Below, one piece after another: positions 5,366 through 10,106 of a DNA stretch of 10,106 bases (position 1 is the first letter of the stretch; each line of letters begins with the position of its first letter). Source of the stretch: Desulfobacca_B sp046538075 (GTDB lineage: Bacteria > Desulfobacterota > Desulfobaccia > Desulfobaccales > Desulfobaccaceae); assembly GCA_046538075.1 (NCBI GenBank), contig JBKHJN010000059.1, forward strand, positions 1 to 10,106, written 5' to 3'. Both the position numbers and the translations under genes were made by a program. The notes below the pieces were generated by a model. The model did no database searches, was not told where the DNA came from, and saw only the letters and a list, made by a program, of their open reading frames with translations.

Positions 5366-6416
5366 GCGTGGGAAAATCAAAATTGGGGACAAAGGCGAGG
5401 TTCGGAAATCGCAAACCGGCAAGGAGTTTATGCTGCCCAAAAAGCTGGATCATTTCATGATCACCACCTTGCACCGGGACGCCGCCGGCCGGCTGATGCT
5501 GGATAAAGAGCTGATGAGCCGGTTTGCCGGCGAGGGCGGCAAAATAACTGAACTGCCGATCCGGCTGCTCTATGATGACATCGAGCTGAATTTCCAGACG
5601 CGCTACGCATATTACTCCGGGAACCGCTGCATCTGCTCCGGGGACGGGGAAACGGCCCAGCGGCTCCGAAACGGGAAATATGTCGAGGTCCCCTGCCCCT
5701 GCGAGCGCCAGGAACCTACCTATCAGGGGAAAGACCCCTGCAAGGTCAACGGCACATTGTCCGTTTTGCTCCAAGGGGTGAACCGGATCGGCGGCGTCTG
5801 GAAATTTCGCACGACTTCTTATAACACCGTCCAGAATATTTTGTCCGGCCTGGCCCTGATCAAGACCATTACCGGCGGGGTGCTGGCCGGCATACCCCTA
5901 AACATGGTCCTGTCGCCTAAAACCGTCACCGTGCCCACCACCGGGCAGAACATGGTGGTTTATGTGGTGTCCATCGAATACCAGGGCACGGAAGAGCAAC
6001 TGGCCGAGATCGGTTACGACCTGGCCCGGACCCGGGCGGAGCACAAAATCCGCATGGAAGAGATCGAGGCCCAGGCCCGGAAACTGCTTACCCAGCAGGT
6101 GGAAACCCCCGAGGAACAAAAAGAGGTCCAAGAGGAATTCTATCCCGAGGGGGTAACCCTGGAATCTGATCCTGAACCCGATCCGGGCCCTCTGCCTGCC
6201 GAGGTGCTGGAGCTCCAGGGCGGAGCGGTAACCGAGGCCCCCGAATCTTCCGAGGCGGTATTGGGGGCCCAGGTGGACTTGCCCCCCGAACCGCCAGCGA
6301 AAGATCAATTTGACCTGGCGGTATGGGAAGGCAGAATAGATCCTGATCCGGAACCGCAACCGGAACCCCCGAAAACCGCCCCAAAGACCCCCAAGGGTAA
6401 AGCTTCCCTGTTTTAA
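5334..6416 (+). CDS. Phage Gp3-like protein (possible recombination directionality factor)
   Basis: This 360-residue protein resembles a phage and mobile-element family often labelled Gp3-like, recombination directionality factor-like, or hydrolase/metal-binding protein. The match is from memory: an opening of the type RLAERGKIKIGDKGEVR (8-24), KKLDHFMITT (36-45), LPIRLLYDDIELNF (74-87), a cysteine group at Cys99, Cys101, Cys121, Cys123 and Cys136 (ICSGDGE, CPCERQEPTYQGKDPC), then GGVWKFRTTSYNTVQNI. The cysteines probably bind zinc. The conserved domain ends near 250. The remaining hundred residues are an acidic, proline-rich tail with repeats such as DPEPDPGP and DPEPQPEP, ending in KGKASLF, similar in style to partner-binding tails of single-strand-binding proteins. 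The start has AAAGGAG (5319-5325) and overlaps the previous gene. Whether it controls excision or binds DNA in replication is open. Confidence 0.7.
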   Translation: MIKNMVPRLAERGKIKIGDKGEVRKSQTGKEFMLPKKLDHFMITTLHRDAAGRLMLDKELMSRFAGEGGKITELPIRLLYDDIELNFQTRYAYYSGNRCICSGDGETAQRLRNGKYVEVPCPCERQEPTYQGKDPCKVNGTLSVLLQGVNRIGGVWKFRTTSYNTVQNILSGLALIKTITGGVLAGIPLNMVLSPKTVTVPTTGQNMVVYVVSIEYQGTEEQLAEIGYDLARTRAEHKIRMEEIEAQARKLLTQQVETPEEQKEVQEEFYPEGVTLESDPEPDPGPLPAEVLELQGGAVTEAPESSEAVLGAQVDLPPEPPAKDQFDLAVWEGRIDPDPEPQPEPPKTAPKTPKGKASLF

Positions 6417-6437
6417 CCCAAAAACGACCCCTCTAAT

Positions 6438-6454
6438 CGCCCCGTCACGGGGCG
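6438..6454 (+). other. Hairpin after the Gp3-like gene
   Basis: CGCCCC (6438-6443) and GGGGCG (6449-6454) form a 6-base GC stem with loop GTCAC in the 119-base gap before the nuclease gene. No U-run follows. It may weaken read-through from the ParB operon into the nuclease gene or be neutral. No clear promoter is visible in the gap. Confidence 0.35.
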
Positions 6455-6535
6455 CTACGGGGGCAACCCATACCTGACTAACTATCCCCCAGGACGGGAC
6501 AAGTGGGCCCGGACCTGGGGGAGAACGGAGGACGT

Positions 6536-6961
6536 ATGCAAAACCCCAGCTATTCTTATTCCCGGTTGGAAATGCACGAAAAATGCCCCTGGGCCTATAA
6601 ACTCATTTACCTGGACAAAATCCCCCGGCAAGCTTCCGAGGCCCTAACCATCGGCCGGACCATGCACAAATTGATTGCCGATTATCTGGTGCGGCTGATT
6701 GTCCAGAAACAGGCAACCGATTGGGAGTGGGCGGAAAAGGTAACTCCACTTCACGGCCCCGAGGACGTGGCCTATATGTGGGCCCGCTTTTACAACAACT
6801 TTGCCATGCCCCCCACTATCGCTAAACAGGTGGTGGAGCGCCAACTCGCCTTTAGCCGCAACTGGACCCTCACCGACTGGACAGGGCCAGACGCTTACTT
6901 CCGCATGGTCACGGACTGGTGCTTTCTGCAGGACAATCTGGCGGTAGTGGTTGATTGGAAA
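6536..6961 (+). CDS. PD-(D/E)XK iron-sulfur nuclease, exon 1 (residues 1-142)
   Basis: This is the first part of a RecB/Cas4-like nuclease, interrupted by a group II intron. Visible motifs are SYSRLEMHEKCPWAYK with Cys17, GRTMHKL with His44, an ERQLAF segment (101-106), VTDWCF with Asp127, and VVVDWK with Asp140 and Lys142, the D-x-K of the catalytic core. I choose ATG 6536 because GGAGG lies at 6527-6531; the in-frame GTG at 6503 has no such support. Without splicing the frame runs six codons into the intron and stops at 6980-6982, giving a 148-residue protein without the QxxxY motif and the other cysteines. With splicing it joins exon 2 at 9333 in frame to give 367 residues. It probably acts with the SbcC/RecF-like ATPase downstream in DNA end processing. 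Confidence 0.88.
6949..6961 (+). other. Intron-binding sites IBS2 and IBS1 in exon 1
   Basis: TGGAAA (6956-6961), the last six bases of exon 1, is the exact complement of TTTCCA at 7274-7279 in intron domain I (EBS1). The preceding GGTTGAT (6949-6955) pairs with ATCAATC at 7067-7073 (EBS2) over seven bases with one G-U wobble. Both pairings are needed for 5' splice site choice and for homing, so they support the boundary at 6961/6962. Confidence 0.8.
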
Positions 6962-7066
6962 GTGCGGCGTGAAGCCACCTAAGTGATTGTCATACTTCAC
7001 GATTTTTGTGATGATATGACCTGTTATTCCGTTAACAGTAGCTAACCATTCCATGCAGATCGAGTA

Positions 7067-7279
7067 ATCAATCTGTGTGAAGCGAATGGGACAACGGTAC
7101 CCTTATGTCCAATCGCAAGAAAGGACATTTCTGTGAGTGTCGCACGGAAAGGGGCTGCTGCTGGGTTGGTAAGGCCAACACATGTGAACTGCCGTCTGAA
7201 CCATCGTAACAACGAACAAGCCAAAGACACTGATAGGCTTGAACCAAAAGGTACGTAGCCAGGTTATCTCATTTTTCCA
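7067..7279 (+). other. Exon-binding sequences EBS2 and EBS1
   Basis: EBS2 is ATCAATC at 7067-7073 and EBS1 is TTTCCA at 7274-7279. They match the exon 1 end as described for IBS2 and IBS1: six perfect pairs for EBS1 and seven pairs with one wobble for EBS2. The order (EBS2 before EBS1 in domain I) is the normal one. The assignments come from complementarity, not from a full secondary-structure fold. Confidence 0.72.
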
Positions 7280-7564
7280 TTGGGATACACGGACGTCGGG
7301 CTACCGGTGGATAGGCAGGGCCTAACCCATCTCTGTCACTTAGGTGGAACACGTTAAGCCCGTATCTGTCCTGCGCAAGCAGGTAGGAAGGCCGTAAGGC
7401 CCTACGATGCAGGTGCGGGTAAGGGATGGTGAAAAAGCAAACGCCGTCTTGTAGTGAGGCGGATAGGGGTTGAGTACAAACAACATTACCCCGCCCGAAA
7501 GGGAGCTGACTTCACCAGGTCTTTTATTGTAGTCCTTTGCATAACTTCAGAAAGGAGGCAAGTT

Positions 7565-9235
7565 GTGAATGGGCAACCAGACGCTACCTCCGGCAACTTG
7601 ATCGACTGGAACGGCATTGACTGGGCCAAAGCAAATCAGGTTGTTAGGAGACTGCAAGTTAGGATTGCAAAGGCAGTAAGGGAAGGCAATCGTAGGAAGG
7701 TTAAATCCCTCCAACGCTTGCTGACCCACTCGTTTTACGCAAAAGCTCTGGCAGTAAGACGAGTAACCAATAATCAGGGCAAAAGGACGCCAGGGGTTGA
7801 TGGGGAAACCTGGAAAACCTCGGCGGCCAAGGCTAAGGCCATATTGTCACTCAGGAAGCGCGGTTATAGAGCCAAGCCCCTGAGAAGGGTTTATATCCCT
7901 AAAGCAAACGGTAAGAAACGTCCTCTGGGAATTCCCACGATGAAGGATAGGGCTATGCAAGCGCTGTATAAAATGGCATTAGAACCAGTTGCAGAGACCT
8001 TAGCAGATGGCAACTCTTATGGTTTCCGTCCCGAAAGGTCATGCGCTGATGCCATTGAGCAGTGTTACATTTGCCTGGCTAAGAAATCCTCACCGCAGTG
8101 GATACTGGAAGGGGATATTAAAGGATGCTTTGACAATATTAGCCATGACTGGTTGATGACCCATGTCCAAATGGACAAAGAGATTCTCCAGAAATGGCTA
8201 AAAGCTGGTTATGTTGATCTTAAGAAACTTTTTCCAACAGCAGCGGGCACCCCGCAAGGGGGAGTTATTTCACCGCTGTTGGCTAATATGGCCCTGGACG
8301 GACTTGAGGGAGTGTTGAAAGGGAACTTCTCTCGAACATTCTGCAAAGGCCGTTGGTATTATCCCAAGGTCCATTTTATTAGATATGCGGACGACTTTAT
8401 TGTTACAAGTGGCTCCAAGGAAACACTTGAAACTGAGGTCAAACCTTTGATTGAGTCCTTTCTGAAAGAAAGAGGATTAGCTCTATCTAAGGAAAAGACA
8501 AAGATCACGCATATTGAGAAAGGTTTTGACTTTCTGGGCAAGAACATTCGGAAATACAAGGGTAAATATATTGATAAACCCTCTAAGCAAAGTATTAAGA
8601 GTGTTCTACGAAAAGTCCGGAAAGTTTTGAAGGCCAATAAGATGGCAACTCAGGAAAAGTTGATTAAGGAACTCAACCCCATTTTACGTGGTTGGGCCAA
8701 TTATCACTGTCCTAACTGCTCTCAGAAAACCTTCAATAAGGTCAATGAACAGCTCTGGCTGAAGCTTTGGCGCTGGTGTTGCCGCCGACATCCTAAGAAA
8801 GGAAAGAGGTGGATAAAGGATAGATACTTCCATAGGGTAGGAGATCGTGACTGGGTTTTTGCGGTCAAAACAAAGAATAGCCTACTTAGGTTGTATCATA
8901 TTCCCGATACAAAGATAATCCGACATATAAAGATTAAAGCAAATGCTAATCCGTACGATATGACCTGGAATCGATACTTTGAGAAAAGAAGTTTTGAGAA
9001 GTTAAATCGAAGACAGGACCTATACGGAATGAAGCTGAAGCTAATGAAAGCCCAAAGAGGGAAATGTGCGGTATGTGGGGAACCATTAGTGTTGGGAAAC
9101 CACGAGGAACACCATATTATCCCAAGGGCATATGGGGGAAAGACAATTCCGTCCAACCTCCAACTTTTATGTTTGGATTGTCATTGGCGTAAAACTGCCT
9201 TGCAGCGTAATAGTTTACTGCCGGTGCCCCAGTAA
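7565..9235 (+). CDS. Group II intron reverse transcriptase/maturase with HNH domain
   Basis: This 556-residue intron-encoded protein supports splicing and retrohoming of its host intron. In order: an N-terminal RT region (about 20-85), the RT palm and fingers with GDIKGCFDNI (183-192), GTPQGGVISPLLAN (228-241) and the catalytic YADD (274-277), a group II maturase domain around 370-435 (ILRGWANYH), and a C-terminal HNH endonuclease domain with Cys501-x2-Cys504, His516-His517 and Cys536-x2-Cys539. All key residues are present, so reverse transcription, maturation and second-strand cleavage should be possible. I choose GTG 7565 because AAAGGAGG (7551-7558) lies six bases upstream; the frame is open back to 7454, but that part belongs to the intron RNA. 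The stop lies shortly before domain V. Length is typical for LtrA-like proteins of this kind. Confidence 0.93.
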   Translation: MNGQPDATSGNLIDWNGIDWAKANQVVRRLQVRIAKAVREGNRRKVKSLQRLLTHSFYAKALAVRRVTNNQGKRTPGVDGETWKTSAAKAKAILSLRKRGYRAKPLRRVYIPKANGKKRPLGIPTMKDRAMQALYKMALEPVAETLADGNSYGFRPERSCADAIEQCYICLAKKSSPQWILEGDIKGCFDNISHDWLMTHVQMDKEILQKWLKAGYVDLKKLFPTAAGTPQGGVISPLLANMALDGLEGVLKGNFSRTFCKGRWYYPKVHFIRYADDFIVTSGSKETLETEVKPLIESFLKERGLALSKEKTKITHIEKGFDFLGKNIRKYKGKYIDKPSKQSIKSVLRKVRKVLKANKMATQEKLIKELNPILRGWANYHCPNCSQKTFNKVNEQLWLKLWRWCCRRHPKKGKRWIKDRYFHRVGDRDWVFAVKTKNSLLRLYHIPDTKIIRHIKIKANANPYDMTWNRYFEKRSFEKLNRRQDLYGMKLKLMKAQRGKCAVCGEPLVLGNHEEHHIIPRAYGGKTIPSNLQLLCLDCHWRKTALQRNSLLPVPQ

Positions 9236-9257
9236 TATGGAGCACTTTAAAAGGCTT

Positions 9258-9332
9258 GAGCCGTATGCGGGGAAACTCGCACGTACGGTTCTTAGGGGGG
9301 GATGACCTGGTAACAGGTCGTCCCTACCCGAC
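9258..9332 (+). ncRNA. Group II intron domains V and VI
   Basis: Domain V is the 34-base hairpin at 9258-9291, starting GAGCCGTATG and ending CGTACGGTTC, with a GAAA tetraloop and the catalytic AGC triad at 9259-9261. Domain VI (9292-9332) has the stem GACCTG/CAGGTC around a GTAA loop and a bulged A at 9326, six bases before the intron end, well placed as the branch point. These two hairpins are the strongest RNA evidence for the intron and its 3' end. Confidence 0.9.
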
Positions 9333-10010
9333 ACCAATCGGCTGATGCCGCAGACTGTCGAGAAAAACCTGCAACTGCAAATTTACGGCTGGGGCGTCCG
9401 GCACCTGTTCCCGCACTCTAATGAGGTTCTGCTCCGTCTGCATTTCCTGCGTTATGGCGCGGAACGAGAAGTCCTGCTAACCCCTGCCGACCTTAAGGGC
9501 GTTCCCGAGGCCGTTCAGGAACGCATTGCCACCATCGAGGCAGACCAAAACTTTGACCCCCAGCCCGGCTCATTCTGTAGCTGGTGCGGCGTCCAGGCCC
9601 ATTGCCCGGTTATGGAAAAATCCTTAATCCCCAGAGAGATCATCGCCCCGGCTACCCAAGACGAGGCTGAGGCGGCGGCCACTCTGCTCTTAGCCCTCCG
9701 GGCCATGGAGAAGGAACTTATCGCCCGGCTGAAAAACTGGACCGAGATAAATGACCCGATCAGGGTGGGCGACGTATGGTATGGCCCTAAACCAGCGGTT
9801 ACTTATGAGCTGAATCCGGAAGTGGTGGCCAATGCCTTGTTAGAGGCCGGACTATCCCGAGAGGAAGTCTGGCCCCTGTTATCCACCAGTAAAACCGCCC
9901 TGGAAATCGGTCTCAGAAGGCTAAAAAGAAAAGACCTACTCCCGGGCCTCTTAAAACTCGGCCAAAAGAAAATTGGCCCGAAATTCGACTTTTACAAGGA
10001 GGAAGAATGA
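9333..10010 (+). CDS. PD-(D/E)XK iron-sulfur nuclease, exon 2 (residues 143-367)
   Basis: This is the second part of the nuclease and starts at ACC 9333 after splicing. The joined sequence reads DWK|TNRLMPQ, the usual run after the catalytic lysine in RecB-family nucleases. Motif QLQIY (Gln156 to Tyr160) is the family QxxxY motif, and Cys224-x2-Cys227-x5-Cys233 (FCSWCGVQAHC) together with Cys17 of exon 1 forms the four-cysteine pattern that holds a [4Fe-4S] cluster in Cas4, AddB and Dna2. The C-terminal region (about 240-367) is helical and charged and not typical of Cas4, so the protein is longer than Cas4. The ATG at 9345 has no ribosome binding site and is not a separate start. The stop overlaps the next gene's start in ATGA, implying coupled translation. 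Confidence 0.88.
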   Translation, partial: TNRLMPQTVEKNLQLQIYGWGVRHLFPHSNEVLLRLHFLRYGAEREVLLTPADLKGVPEAVQERIATIEADQNFDPQPGSFCSWCGVQAHCPVMEKSLIPREIIAPATQDEAEAAATLLLALRAMEKELIARLKNWTEINDPIRVGDVWYGPKPAVTYELNPEVVANALLEAGLSREEVWPLLSTSKTALEIGLRRLKRKDLLPGLLKLGQKKIGPKFDFYKEEE

Positions 10011-10106
10011 AGATCACCAGCGTAAAGATCAAGGATTTTTTAGGCATTGACTCGCTGGCCCTGGAACTGCCGGCCCCTATTAACATCATCGCCGGGGAGA
10101 ACGAGG
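10007..10106 (+). CDS. SbcC/RecF-like ATPase, 5' part only
   Basis: Only the first 33 residues lie in the window. They read MKITSVKIKDFLGIDSLALE followed by a hydrophobic strand and INIIAGENE, which is the start of the ABC-type P-loop (usually G-x-N-G/E-x-GKS) seen in SbcC, RecF, RecN and SMC-like proteins. The start overlaps the nuclease stop in ATGA and has AAGGAGG (9996-10002) upstream. A nuclease paired with an SbcC-like ATPase is a common arrangement for DNA end processing and phage recombination, and here the nuclease is Cas4/AddB-like rather than an SbcD-type phosphodiesterase. The coiled-coil and C-terminal parts are outside the window, so the subfamily cannot be decided. Confidence 0.75.
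   Translation, partial: MKITSVKIKDFLGIDSLALELPAPINIIAGENE

Larger units (their letters stand above)
6962..9332 (+). mobile_element. Group II intron with encoded maturase (complete)
   Basis: The intron is 2371 nt. It starts with GTGCG (6962-6966) and ends with AC (9331-9332), both as expected for group II introns. Domain I fills roughly 6962-7370 and contains EBS2 (7067-7073) and EBS1 (7274-7279). A GTAA-capped hairpin at 7383-7405 is likely domain II, and a stem with CGCC/GGCG arms at about 7441-7463 is likely domain III. The open reading frame occupies domain IV. Domain V lies at 9258-9291 and domain VI at 9292-9332. The domain V sequence and the HNH-carrying protein fit the chloroplast-like/IIB bacterial lineages, but exact class is inference. 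Its base composition looks lower in GC than the exons, as expected of a recent arrival. All parts appear intact, so it is probably splicing-competent and mobile. Splicing restores the nuclease frame exactly. Confidence 0.93.

Noticed and set aside
5100..5774. 224-codon open frame on the minus strand
   Set aside because: It lies opposite two well-supported plus-strand genes with good ribosome binding sites, has no recognisable motif and arises from GC-rich codon bias.
6503..6535. Longer nuclease start at GTG 6503
   Set aside because: The added residues resemble no family sequence, and GGAGG at 6527-6531 supports ATG 6536.
7454..7564. N-terminal extension of the maturase
   Set aside because: The region belongs to intron RNA, and the GTG at 7565 has a strong AAAGGAGG site six bases upstream.
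9345..10010. Separate gene starting at ATG 9345
   Set aside because: No ribosome binding site precedes it, and the sequence from 9333 continues the nuclease in frame after removal of the intron.

Overview
The window looks like part of a mobile genetic element (prophage, integrative element or plasmid) from a Gram-positive, Firmicutes-type bacterium. The reasons are strong AAAGGAG-type ribosome binding sites before almost every gene, tightly packed and overlapping reading frames, GC-rich genes with AT-rich gaps, and a mix of ParB-like, CobS/MoxR-like, DUF6573-like and phage Gp3-like proteins. The taxon is inferred from style, not from a marker gene.

Layout. Positions 1-147 are very AT-rich and hold no gene that I can see. 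From 1559 down to 148 on the minus strand lie an uncharacterised protein (possibly DUF7192-like), a small ribbon-helix-helix protein and a short DUF523/TudS-type cysteine protein. The last two overlap. A 397-base divergent gap (1560-1956) carries AT-rich direct and inverted repeats that look like operators or protein-binding sites. From 1957 all genes run on the plus strand: a CobS/MoxR-like AAA+ ATPase, a DUF6573-like protein, a strong hairpin, then a ParB-family protein, three small uncharacterised proteins (two of them rich in cysteine) and a Gp3-like protein with an acidic proline-rich tail. After a 119-base gap come a PD-(D/E)XK nuclease and the start of an SbcC/RecF-like ATPase, which overlap in ATGA.

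The clearest special feature is a complete group II intron (6962-9332, 2371 nt) inside the nuclease gene. Its 5' end GTGCG, domain V, domain VI with a bulged A, terminal AC, and EBS1/EBS2 guides all agree with one pair of splice sites. Splicing there restores an in-frame 367-residue protein with the motif DWK|TNR, so the intron lies directly after the catalytic lysine. The intron encodes a full reverse transcriptase/maturase with a C-terminal HNH domain. The joined protein also unites one cysteine in exon 1 with a C-x2-C-x5-C cluster in exon 2, the usual layout of the iron-sulfur nucleases Cas4, AddB and Dna2.

How the genes may work together (inference): the plus-strand genes look like a DNA maintenance, replication and recombination module. 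The ParB-like and ribbon-helix-helix proteins would bind sites on the element, the CobS-like ATPase would remodel an unknown partner, and the iron-sulfur nuclease plus SbcC-like ATPase would process DNA ends. The intron makes the nuclease depend on RNA splicing.
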